A stretch of DNA of 10,965 nucleotides from Bacteriovoracaceae bacterium. GTDB lineage: Bacteria; Bdellovibrionota; Bacteriovoracia; Bacteriovoracales; Bacteriovoracaceae. The notes beneath the pieces were generated by a model. That model did not search any database. It was not told the origin of the DNA and saw only the letters and a program-made list of their open reading frames with translations. The stretch covers positions 1 to 10,965 of the forward strand of contig SKIL01000182.1 in the NCBI GenBank assembly GCA_007116425.1, in the 5' to 3' direction. Both the position numbers and the translations under genes were made by a program. Positions 1-5,912 of the stretch are shown here, in pieces; the first letter of the stretch is position 1, and each line of letters begins with the position of its first letter.

Positions 1-320
1 TGAAAGATCAAGTCATGTACGATTATCTCAACGATAAAGAGATGCAAAAAAAGCTAACGGGCCTAATTGAAAGATATATTGACCGCGAAGGGATAAAAGT
101 TGAGTTAACCGTTGAGCTTGTAGATAAAGATGAAAAGCAGCATACTGATTTTAAATCAGTTGCTGAGATAGACAAAGAAAAGCAGCTTAAGGAAGAGGAA
201 GAAAAAAGAGTAAAGTTTCTAAATCATCCAAACGTTATTGAGGCGCAAAGGATTTTTAATACGTCTGTTGATAAGGTCGTATTACTAGACCCTTCAAAAA
301 TAAAAAAAGATAATAATTAA
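1..320 (+). CDS. dnaX: DNA polymerase III subunit gamma/tau, C-terminal end (partial)
   Basis: This is the 3' end of a gene entering from the left edge. The frame is open from base 3, and the ATG at 15 is internal rather than a start. About 105 residues are visible. They are mostly charged and helical, with a Lys/Glu-rich stretch, and end in a segment reading FLNHPNVIEAQRIFNTSVDK, close to the conserved DnaX C-terminal pattern (hP.V.eA..iF...v..v). In the family, gamma/tau is the clamp-loader ATPase subunit, and its C-terminal part contacts the polymerase alpha subunit. The ATPase domain lies outside the window. The dnaX-ybaB-recR order downstream is one of the commonest bacterial gene neighbourhoods and supports the call strongly. 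The stop is TAA, 14 nt before ybaB. Confidence 0.85.
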   Translation, partial: KDQVMYDYLNDKEMQKKLTGLIERYIDREGIKVELTVELVDKDEKQHTDFKSVAEIDKEKQLKEEEEKRVKFLNHPNVIEAQRIFNTSVDKVVLLDPSKIKKDNN

Positions 321-321
321 A

Positions 322-328
322 AAGGGAG
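322..328 (+). promoter_or_regulatory. Shine-Dalgarno site of ybaB
   Basis: AAGGGAG lies 6 nt before the ATG at 335. It is a strong ribosome binding site that fixes the ybaB start. It sits in the 14-nt gap after dnaX, which fits translation from a shared transcript. Confidence 0.75.
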
Positions 329-334
329 TGAGAA

Positions 335-649
335 ATGGCAAAAAATATGAATAACCTCTTAAAGCAAGCACAACAGATGCAACAGAAAATGGCCACATTA
401 CAAAAAGAACTTGAGGCCCGAGAAATTGAAACTTCATCTGGTGGTGGAATGATTAAAATTAAAATCAATGGGAAACAAGAAATTATTGATTTTAAAATTA
501 ATCCTGAGTGTGTAGATCCTGAAGATGTAGACATGCTTGAAGAGCTTGTAAAGACTGCCGTAAATCAGGCCGTGAATGAGTCACAAGAAATGGTATCAAA
601 TGCGATGTCAAAAGTAACTGGTGGAATTAATATCCCAGGACTATTTTAG
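335..649 (+). CDS. ybaB: YbaB/EbfC family nucleoid-associated protein
   Basis: A 104-residue protein, the usual size for the family. The N-terminus (about residues 1-33) is a Gln/Met/Lys-rich helix with the typical NNLLKQAQQMQQKM pattern. A small beta region follows, containing GGGMIKIKINGKQEI, then a C-terminal helix (LEELVKTAVNQAVNESQEMV), and the chain ends in a short Gly/Pro tail, GGINIPGLF. Family members are dimeric DNA-binding proteins that coat the chromosome, and the gene almost always sits between dnaX and recR, as here. The start is fixed by AAGGGAG upstream. The stop is TAG, 4 nt before the chosen recR start, so the two are probably translationally coupled. Confidence 0.95.
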   Translation: MAKNMNNLLKQAQQMQQKMATLQKELEAREIETSSGGGMIKIKINGKQEIIDFKINPECVDPEDVDMLEELVKTAVNQAVNESQEMVSNAMSKVTGGINIPGLF

Positions 650-653
650 TTTT

Positions 654-1250
654 ATGGAGCTACCCGAAAAAATACAAAGAGTTGTTGAGGCCATTGGAAG
701 AATTCCTGGAAATGGACCAAAAACAGCTCTTCGGCAGTCATTAATTTTGGCCCGTTGGAATGAACAAGACTTAGAGGAGTTTTCGCAAGCTCTTCGGGAA
801 CTGATTACTCTCTCTCAATGTAAAGTGTGTGGAATGTACTGTGACGAAGATTTATGTCATATTTGTTCTAATCACTCTCGCAAAGAGTCGGGCATTATTT
901 GTGTTGTCGAAGGAATATCAGACTGTCTCGCAATTGAGAAAAGTGAGACATTTAAAGGGCAGTATCATATTCTAGGTGGAGTACTTAACCCGCTAATGGG
1001 TGTTGGTCCTGATGATCTGGGAATTGATCGCTTGATAGAGCGAGTTGAACGCGATAATGCGAAAGGATTAATTCTTGCCATCAACTCTTCTGTTGAAGGA
1101 GACGCAACGAGTTCATATATTCGCCAGCAATTACCAGAAAACATCAGTGTCGAACGAATCGGCTTTGGAGTTCCAATGGGAGGAAGTTTGGAGTATTTGG
1201 ATGCTCTAACCATTACCAAGGCACTCGAAAACCGTAGAAGGATGGAATAA
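654..1250 (+). CDS. recR: Recombination mediator protein RecR
   Basis: A 198-residue protein, matching the usual length of about 200. In order it shows a helix-hairpin-helix (IGRIPGNGPKTA, residues 14-25), a zinc finger with Cys56, Cys59, Cys68 and Cys71 (a fifth Cys at 63 lies between them), a Toprim domain starting at ICVVEGISD (about 82-90) with EGDATS at about 148-153, and the C-terminal GVPMGGSLEYLDALT signature. RecR works with RecO/RecF to load RecA on gapped DNA. I chose the ATG at 654, 4 nt after the ybaB stop. An in-frame GTG at 621 would add 11 residues, overlap ybaB and give an N-terminus unlike the family. The Shine-Dalgarno (AGGA, 637-640) is rather distant, which suggests coupling to ybaB. 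Confidence 0.96.
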   Translation: MELPEKIQRVVEAIGRIPGNGPKTALRQSLILARWNEQDLEEFSQALRELITLSQCKVCGMYCDEDLCHICSNHSRKESGIICVVEGISDCLAIEKSETFKGQYHILGGVLNPLMGVGPDDLGIDRLIERVERDNAKGLILAINSSVEGDATSSYIRQQLPENISVERIGFGVPMGGSLEYLDALTITKALENRRRME

Positions 1251-1256
1251 ATTAAT

Positions 1257-1757
1257 ATGGGACCAAAAGAACTTTCTCAATTGATTGAAAAGGAAGTTTC
1301 ACAGGAAGAAAAACTTACTTCTTCTGAGGTTTCTATTTTCTTGTGTCGTTATGATGGAGTTGTTCTGTACTCTAGTTCGCCAGCTCAAAAATATGGGCGG
1401 GATGAAAGCTCTATTGGTGCCTTGATTGGAGGTGTCTGGCAAGCGGCAGACTCACTTGCAAATTTTCTGGGAAGTCATGGCGATAGAGAGTTTCGATTTA
1501 GCTTTGATACAACAGACACTGGTGTATATGTATTGAAAATCAATGTTGGCAAAGAGACTTATTATCTTGGGACTCTTTTTAATGCTGAGCTGAATCCAGG
1601 CCTTTTAAAATCTAAGGTGAGAAGCTTGGTCGCAAGGGTTGAAAAAGTAATTGAAGAAGCGGGTTCAAATGAGAACCTTGAGAATAAAAATGAAATGCTT
1701 TTTGAAGATATAACTGACGATGAAATCGATGATATGTTTTCAACTGTAGGGATATAA
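1257..1757 (+). CDS. mglB: Roadblock/LC7-domain protein, MglB-like partner of MglA
   Basis: A 166-residue soluble protein. The middle (about residues 20-130) looks like a roadblock/LC7 fold: a strand SIFLCRYDGVVLYSS, a small-residue helix SSIGALIGGVWQAADSLANFLG, then paired strands ending in YYLGTLFNAELNPGLL and a long helix. An acidic linker follows. The C-terminus reads FEDITDDEIDDMF, resembling from memory the FxEISDDDIDNLF tail of Myxococcus MglB, the segment reported to contact MglA. MglB in Myxococcus and Thermus regulates the MglA GTPase cycle at the cell pole. The gene lies 6 nt after recR and 2 nt before mglA, so a partner role is well supported by context. Sequence similarity over the roadblock core is weak by eye, so the symbol is provisional. 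Confidence 0.72.
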   Translation: MGPKELSQLIEKEVSQEEKLTSSEVSIFLCRYDGVVLYSSSPAQKYGRDESSIGALIGGVWQAADSLANFLGSHGDREFRFSFDTTDTGVYVLKINVGKETYYLGTLFNAELNPGLLKSKVRSLVARVEKVIEEAGSNENLENKNEMLFEDITDDEIDDMFSTVGI

Positions 1758-1759
1758 TT

Positions 1760-2353
1760 ATGTCGTTTGTAAATTATCAAAAGAAAGAGATCAATTGTAA
1801 GATTGTGTATTATGGGCCAGGGCTTGGTGGCAAAACGACAAATATTCAGCACATCTATCAAAAAACGAGCGGTGACAGTAAAGGGAAAATGATTACCCTA
1901 AATACAGAAAATGAAAGAACTCTCTTTTTTGATTTTCTCCCATTAGACTTGGGTGAGATTAGAGGGTTTAAGACAAGGTTTCACCTTTATACAGTACCAG
2001 GTCAGGTTTTCTATGAAGCAAGTAGAAAGCTTATATTAAGAGGTGTTGATGGAATCGTCTTTGTTGCTGATTCTCAAGTCGAAAGAATGGAGGCGAATAT
2101 AAAAAGCCTTGAAGATCTTGAAAAAAACTTAGATGAGCAAGGATACGACATTTCAAGAATTCCTCTTGTCATGCAGTGGAACAAAAGAGATTTGGCCAAT
2201 GTGACGTCAGTTGAAGAGCTGCAAGAGAGACTTAATAAGTGGGATGCTCCTCACTTTGAAGGTGTAGCACTAAAGGGTGAAGGTGTTTTTGAAACGCTTA
2301 AGGCCATATCAAAGCTTGTTCTTATCAATTTAAAGGGTGGTCTCAAGAATTAA
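1760..2353 (+). CDS. mglA: Ras-like small GTPase MglA (polarity/gliding switch)
   Basis: A 197-residue protein, the length of Myxococcus MglA (about 195), and similar throughout. The P-loop is GPGLGGKTT (residues 19-27, Lys25), with Arg53 in the NERTLFFDFLPL segment. Switch II is LYTVPGQ, with Gln82 and the MglA hallmark Thr78 in place of the usual Ras Asp. ILRGVDGIVFVADSQ follows, and NKRD (141-144) gives guanine specificity. In Myxococcus MglA-GTP sets the leading pole for motility. In Bdellovibrio MglA has been tied to prey invasion. The ATG is 2 nt after mglB, with AGGG (1748-1751) as ribosome site. It is the last gene of the dnaX operon, and its TAA overlaps the end of the convergent hydrolase frame. 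Confidence 0.95.
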   Translation: MSFVNYQKKEINCKIVYYGPGLGGKTTNIQHIYQKTSGDSKGKMITLNTENERTLFFDFLPLDLGEIRGFKTRFHLYTVPGQVFYEASRKLILRGVDGIVFVADSQVERMEANIKSLEDLEKNLDEQGYDISRIPLVMQWNKRDLANVTSVEELQERLNKWDAPHFEGVALKGEGVFETLKAISKLVLINLKGGLKN

Positions 2354-2472
2354 GTTAAAAGATCTAGCTTTTGAAGTGTAATGATTAAAGCTTCAATTAC
2401 GGCCTCTTGAGGATATTGGCTGGATCTTTGACCGATAAGATGATGACCTGGGATAACTCCGAGATTGATTCA
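2350..2472 (-). pseudogene. In-frame 3' continuation of the hydrolase gene beyond the TGA
   Basis: After the TGA at 2470-2472 the same minus-strand frame stays open for 39 codons, to a TAA at 2350-2352. It reads like protein: GVIPGHHLIG (residues 397-406 if the TGA counts as codon 393), then RSSQYPQEAV and an amphipathic helix EALIITLQKLDLL. A His a short way after the Asp loop is what an alpha/beta hydrolase needs to complete Ser254-Asp377-His402 or 403. The frame ends with its TAA overlapping the mglA TAA (shared bases 2351-2352), so the ancestral gene was probably 2350-3648 with no gap. Whether the product is truncated, read through or misread at one base cannot be decided from this sequence. 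Confidence 0.75.
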
Positions 2473-3648
2473 ATCAAAAGATTCAGGAAATAAGGCGTGA
2501 TCTACGTCAACAATACCATCATTAGGTCTGTCACTTTGAAAAAAAGTTTTAGTTAAAAGCATCCATACATGAGACTCATACCAAGAGGCCTCAAGTGCCA
2601 AGGCCGTATAAAACGAAAGCCTTGGGAGATTAATATAGTTTTCCGCAAACCAAGCAGTTTGAAAACTCGCAGATAGAGACTGGTAAATTTCTTTGAACAA
2701 AATATCTTGGTTTTTAATTTTTTCTGAATCTATAAAATCATGGAGGTAACTTACACCCTTTAAGATTTTGTGGTCAGTATGGTCTGTACCTAAAATAGGA
2801 CTAGCTATCGCCGAAAAGCCAATAATATGTTTTTGGGCAAATTCTCGATTGTGTTTTAAAAAATGAAGTGTGTCGACTCCACCTTTTGAAAAACCTATGA
2901 TCCATAACTTTTCGCCTGGATTATGCTCAATATATTCTTGAAGTTGTTTTTCTAAAAGTTTTGCATTGGTTTTTACACCCTTAGTCCCCCTAACCTCTGG
3001 GCAGATGTACTTCACACCCAGTGTTTTAGAAAAATGAGCAGCAGCACGCTCAAAGGCGGGAGTTGAAAAGATCTCATTAAGAACTCCCGACACTAAAACA
3101 ATAGTGCTTCCAAATGGTTTTGCTTTAAGTTTTGATCGATATTTAGGGTGACGGTGGGCATAGTCGAGCTCTCGAAAGACTACAGAAAAGATCTCTTCAA
3201 AAGTAAAAGAATCATTCAAATCATTTATATTAAACTTATCTGATATGAGCTTATTTAATAAATCTTCTTCCTCTTCTGTAAACTCTAGATCATGTAGGGT
3301 TAAACGAGGATCAATACTCGTTGACAAGAATTTATAGTATGAGTGTGCAAGCCAAACACTTGAATTTGCGGTACTATGTAAAAGTCTTATGACCTCTGCT
3401 GGAGATCTCGTTTTCTTGATAGTCCCGATTTGTTTCTCAAGTTCCTGAAGAGAAATCGTCTTGGCATAATCAATCCGATCTTTTCGATAGGCCAAGCGGT
3501 CTTGATACTTTGAAATAGCATTTTTCAAAAGACTGACTTTTTGCAGTAAGTTATCTTTTGAAAACCTTTCTAATATATTTAAATGCATACTATTATAATC
3601 TTCGTCATTTCTATGCACGAACTGCAGTTTAGTGTAGCATTGTCTCAT
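2470..3648 (-). CDS. Alpha/beta-hydrolase-fold protein, ended early by an in-frame TGA
   Basis: The frame encodes 392 residues to its first stop. Residues 1-175 are charged and helical and not recognised. Residues 180-392 look like an alpha/beta hydrolase: a strand STIVLVSGVLNEIF (181-194), the nucleophile elbow LWIIGFSKGG (Ser254 in G-F-S-K-G-G), and NDGIVDVDHALFPESF near the end, where Asp377 is the probable acid residue. The histidine that should follow is absent before the TGA but appears just after it in the same frame (see 2350-2472). The substrate is unknown; a lipase or esterase-like role is only inferred from the fold. There is no signal peptide. The start is uncertain: Met1 at 3648 has no good ribosome site, and Met21 (3588) has only a weak GAAG. 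The gene is divergent from mtnP, 50 nt away. Confidence 0.72.
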   Translation of the reverse strand: MRQCYTKLQFVHRNDEDYNSMHLNILERFSKDNLLQKVSLLKNAISKYQDRLAYRKDRIDYAKTISLQELEKQIGTIKKTRSPAEVIRLLHSTANSSVWLAHSYYKFLSTSIDPRLTLHDLEFTEEEEDLLNKLISDKFNINDLNDSFTFEEIFSVVFRELDYAHRHPKYRSKLKAKPFGSTIVLVSGVLNEIFSTPAFERAAAHFSKTLGVKYICPEVRGTKGVKTNAKLLEKQLQEYIEHNPGEKLWIIGFSKGGVDTLHFLKHNREFAQKHIIGFSAIASPILGTDHTDHKILKGVSYLHDFIDSEKIKNQDILFKEIYQSLSASFQTAWFAENYINLPRLSFYTALALEASWYESHVWMLLTKTFFQSDRPNDGIVDVDHALFPESFD

Positions 3649-3687
3649 CTCAAATTGTAGACGGTCAATGTATTATTAGTGCTTTAT

Positions 3688-3694
3688 AAGGGGG
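3688..3694 (+). promoter_or_regulatory. Shine-Dalgarno site of mtnP
   Basis: AAGGGGG ends 4 nt before the ATG at 3699 and fixes that start. The rest of the 50-nt divergent region must hold the mtnP promoter, but I see no convincingly spaced -35/-10 pair. Confidence 0.7.
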
Positions 3695-3698
3695 CGAT

Positions 3699-4550
3699 AT
3701 GACCGAGGAAAGGCCATCAATTGGAATTATTGGAGGAAGCGGAATTTATCAGATTGAGGGAATCGAGATCGTTGAGGAGCACTTAGTTGAAACTCCGTTT
3801 GGTTCGCCAAGTGATAAAATCATTGAGGCAAAAATAGAAGGTACACCCTTTTATTTTATGCCAAGACACAGAAGGGATCATCACTACCTTCCCCATGAAA
3901 TTAATTATCGTGCCAATATTTATGCAATGAAAAAATGCGGAGTTGATAAATTAATTTCAGTGAGTGCTGTTGGTTCGTTAAGAGAAGAACTTCCACCAAG
4001 AACCTTGGTTTTTGTTGACCAATTCATTGATTGGACAAAAGGCCAACGAGATAGAAGTTTTTTTGGTGAAGGAATTGTCGCACATGTTTCGGCCGCCGAT
4101 CCCGTTGAAAAAAATCTTCAACAGTTGATGGCCAAGCATGCAAAAAAATTAGAGCTCGAACACGCCATTGGTGGAAGTTATCTATGTATTGAGGGTCCGC
4201 AGTTTTCAACTCGTGCAGAATCTCAAATTTACAGATCTTTTGGTGCCAGTGTTATTGGCATGACAAATGTTCCGGAAGCATATTTGGCGAAAGAGGCAGG
4301 GATGGCCTACGCCACTGTTGCAATGGTCACAGACTATGACTGTTGGAAAGAAGAGCACTGTACAGTTGATGAAATCATGAAAGTGATGAAGGACAACAAT
4401 CAATCAGCACAACAACTACTTAAATCACTTCTTCCAGACTTAAGTGAAGCAGGTCTAGAATTTAAAAAAGAAAATGCGATTGGTGTTATGACTCCTGTTG
4501 AAAAGTTAAATGCCCAACAAAAAGAAATTTTGGATGTCTTACTCAAATAA
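3699..4550 (+). CDS. mtnP: S-methyl-5'-thioadenosine phosphorylase
   Basis: A 283-residue protein, the usual length for the family. It carries the PNP/MTAP family-2 motifs: the phosphate loop GIIGGSGIY (9-17), PRHRRDHHYLP (55-65), SVSAVGSLREE (87-97), IEGPQFSTRAES (164-175), MTNVPEAYLAKEAG (188-201) and TDYDCWKEE (211-219). Asp212 and Asp214 in the DYD motif mark 6-aminopurine specificity, so methylthioadenosine rather than guanosine or inosine is the expected substrate. The cytosolic reaction is MTA plus phosphate to adenine and 5-methylthioribose-1-phosphate, clearing a by-product of polyamine synthesis. The gene lies just upstream of rsmH with an 11-nt gap, so it probably opens the dcw transcript. 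Confidence 0.93.
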   Translation: MTEERPSIGIIGGSGIYQIEGIEIVEEHLVETPFGSPSDKIIEAKIEGTPFYFMPRHRRDHHYLPHEINYRANIYAMKKCGVDKLISVSAVGSLREELPPRTLVFVDQFIDWTKGQRDRSFFGEGIVAHVSAADPVEKNLQQLMAKHAKKLELEHAIGGSYLCIEGPQFSTRAESQIYRSFGASVIGMTNVPEAYLAKEAGMAYATVAMVTDYDCWKEEHCTVDEIMKVMKDNNQSAQQLLKSLLPDLSEAGLEFKKENAIGVMTPVEKLNAQQKEILDVLLK

Positions 4551-4552
4551 TT

Positions 4553-4556
4553 GAGG
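4553..4556 (+). promoter_or_regulatory. Shine-Dalgarno site supporting the TTG start of rsmH
   Basis: GAGG lies 5 nt before the TTG at 4562, between the mtnP stop and rsmH. No in-frame ATG gives a full-length RsmH N-terminus, so this site decides the start. Confidence 0.65.
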
Positions 4557-4561
4557 TTGTT

Positions 4562-5509
4562 TTGGAATATAAAGAGCATTACTCAGTTTTAAAAAATGAA
4601 TGTATTTTCCAGTTTCGTGAGGTTCAAAAGTTTCAAAGTGAAAACGAGCAGATGGAATTACTTTTTGCAGATTTAACTTTTGGAGCGGGTGGACATAGCT
4701 TTGCGATTTTAGAAGAGATTGAAAACTCCAAAGTGTATGCTACAGATCAGGATCCGGAAGCAATTGAAAATGGAACCAAGCAAATTGAGGCCAGGCAACT
4801 GCAATCCAAAATCGATCTATTGCATATTAACTTTGAGGAGTTTGCTCATAAAATGAGCACGAACCTTTCTTTTGAAGGTCTTGATGGTATTTTAATAGAC
4901 TTAGGTGTTTCAAGTCATCATTTTGATAAACCTGATCGGGGCTTTTCTTATCGTTTTGATGCACCCTTAGATATGAGAATGAATCCAAACTCTGGAGATC
5001 CTAGTGCCGCTGATCTATTGCGTGATTTGAGTGAAGAGGAATTGATAAAGGTTTTTCAAGACTATGGTGAAGAGAAGCTCTCTACTCGAATAGCTGAAAA
5101 AATTTGTGAGCAAAGAAAGACGGCGCCAATTAAAACAACCGGAGAGCTTGAGAACCTGATCTTTCACTGCTATCCAAAGAAATGGAGACATGGGAAAACC
5201 AACCCTTCTACTCGAGTTTGTCAAGCGCTTCGGATCGCAGTGAATCGTGAGTTAGATGTTTTAACTCGCGCTCTATGTGAGCTTCCTCCTCTGTTGAGAC
5301 CTGGTGGTAGGCTTTGTATCATTAGCTTTCACTCGCTAGAGGATCGTTTGGTGAAGCACTACTTTAGGAGAATTGCGCGCAAGGAAATCGAGTTGACTGG
5401 TGAGTATAAAGTTTTAACCAAGAAACCAATTCTTCCAAGTGCAAAAGAGCTTGAAGAAAATAATCGATCGCGAAGTGCAAAGTTGAGAGTTTTACAAAGG
5501 CTTTCATAA
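4562..5509 (+). CDS. rsmH: 16S rRNA (cytosine(1402)-N(4))-methyltransferase
   Basis: A 315-residue protein, the typical RsmH (MraW) size. The N-terminus EHYSVLKNE matches the conserved H.pVL..E opening. The SAM-binding motif is ADLTFGAGGHS (36-46), with the acidic end of the next strand at DQDPEAI. The family core IDLGVSSHHFDKPDRGFSYR and LDMRMNP follows, then NPSTRVCQALRIAVNREL and PGGRLCIISFHSLEDRLVK (His257 in SFHSLED), all diagnostic. With RsmI the enzyme makes N4,2'-O-dimethylcytidine at 16S position 1402 in the decoding centre. Translation starts at TTG, an uncommon start that may lower or couple expression to mtnP. A 63-nt gap separates it from ftsL. Confidence 0.96.
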   Translation: MEYKEHYSVLKNECIFQFREVQKFQSENEQMELLFADLTFGAGGHSFAILEEIENSKVYATDQDPEAIENGTKQIEARQLQSKIDLLHINFEEFAHKMSTNLSFEGLDGILIDLGVSSHHFDKPDRGFSYRFDAPLDMRMNPNSGDPSAADLLRDLSEEELIKVFQDYGEEKLSTRIAEKICEQRKTAPIKTTGELENLIFHCYPKKWRHGKTNPSTRVCQALRIAVNRELDVLTRALCELPPLLRPGGRLCIISFHSLEDRLVKHYFRRIARKEIELTGEYKVLTKKPILPSAKELEENNRSRSAKLRVLQRLS

Positions 5510-5561
5510 ATATGTGGAAATCCTAAATTAAAAGGGATAAAATCAACTATACCCATATATC

Positions 5562-5567
5562 AAGGAG
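5562..5567 (+). promoter_or_regulatory. Shine-Dalgarno site of ftsL
   Basis: AAGGAG, a near-perfect site, ends 5 nt before the ATG at 5573. An upstream in-frame GTG at 5567 overlaps the site and so cannot be the start. Confidence 0.75.
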
Positions 5568-5572
5568 TGATT

Positions 5573-5896
5573 ATGGCACGCTCGACAAGGAAGTCGAAAA
5601 AAGATGATCTTGCCATCTTTGCGCGTTTAAAATCAATTTTTACCAGTACTCAGGGCTTCCCTATCTTTTTAACATTAACTGTTTTGGCCGTAATGTTTGT
5701 TTTGTTTCGAATGAAAAGTGTTGAAATGGACTACCAATTGGCGGACATCAATAGAGAGGTAGATCAAGTGACACTTTATAATAAAGAATTAAAAGCGCAA
5801 AGAGCACAACTGCTTTCTGTTAACCGGCTAAGAGAGTTGGCCTCTCGTCATAACTTTAAGCAACCGCGGAAAGATCAAATTATTGTTGTTCCCTAA
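5573..5896 (+). CDS. ftsL: Cell division protein FtsL-like
   Basis: A 107-residue bitopic protein. Residues 1-28 are basic and cytoplasmic (RSTRKSKKDD). One membrane segment follows at about 29-46 (FPIFLTLTVLAVMFVLFR). A periplasmic coiled coil spans about 50-85, with QLADINREVDQVTLYNKELK showing heptad-like spacing. The tail LRELASRHNFKQPRKDQIIVV resembles the FtsL C-terminus. FtsL acts with FtsB and FtsQ to recruit and activate FtsW-FtsI at the septum. The call rests on topology, size and position between rsmH and ftsI, because FtsL sequences diverge widely. It lies 16 nt before ftsI. Confidence 0.85.
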   Translation: MARSTRKSKKDDLAIFARLKSIFTSTQGFPIFLTLTVLAVMFVLFRMKSVEMDYQLADINREVDQVTLYNKELKAQRAQLLSVNRLRELASRHNFKQPRKDQIIVVP

Positions 5897-5912
5897 TTGG
5901 AAAATATAGCAA

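Noticed and set aside
621..653. GTG at 621 as the recR start
   Set aside because: It would overlap ybaB by 29 nt and add 11 residues not found in RecR. The ATG at 654 gives the family length and N-terminus.
2357..2372. AAAAG/CTTTT inverted repeat just after mglA, a possible two-way terminator
   Set aside because: The stem is only 5 bp and mostly A-T, with no GC-rich core, and the bases are also the last codons of the hydrolase frame.
2371..2396. TTGAAG/CTTCAA inverted repeat
   Set aside because: A 6-bp stem with a 14-nt loop is weak, and it lies inside the in-frame hydrolase extension, so it can be explained as coding sequence.
3592..3597. Perfect TATAAT on the minus strand upstream of hydrolase Met21
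   Set aside because: It ends 3 nt before the Met21 ATG, so transcription would start at or inside that codon, and no good -35 box is seen. It is probably incidental coding sequence.
5510..5572. Gap between rsmH and ftsL as an internal promoter or terminator
   Set aside because: GGGATA and TATACCC can pair only with a bulge, and no T-run follows. No well-spaced -35/-10 pair is seen, so there is nothing to annotate beyond the ribosome site.
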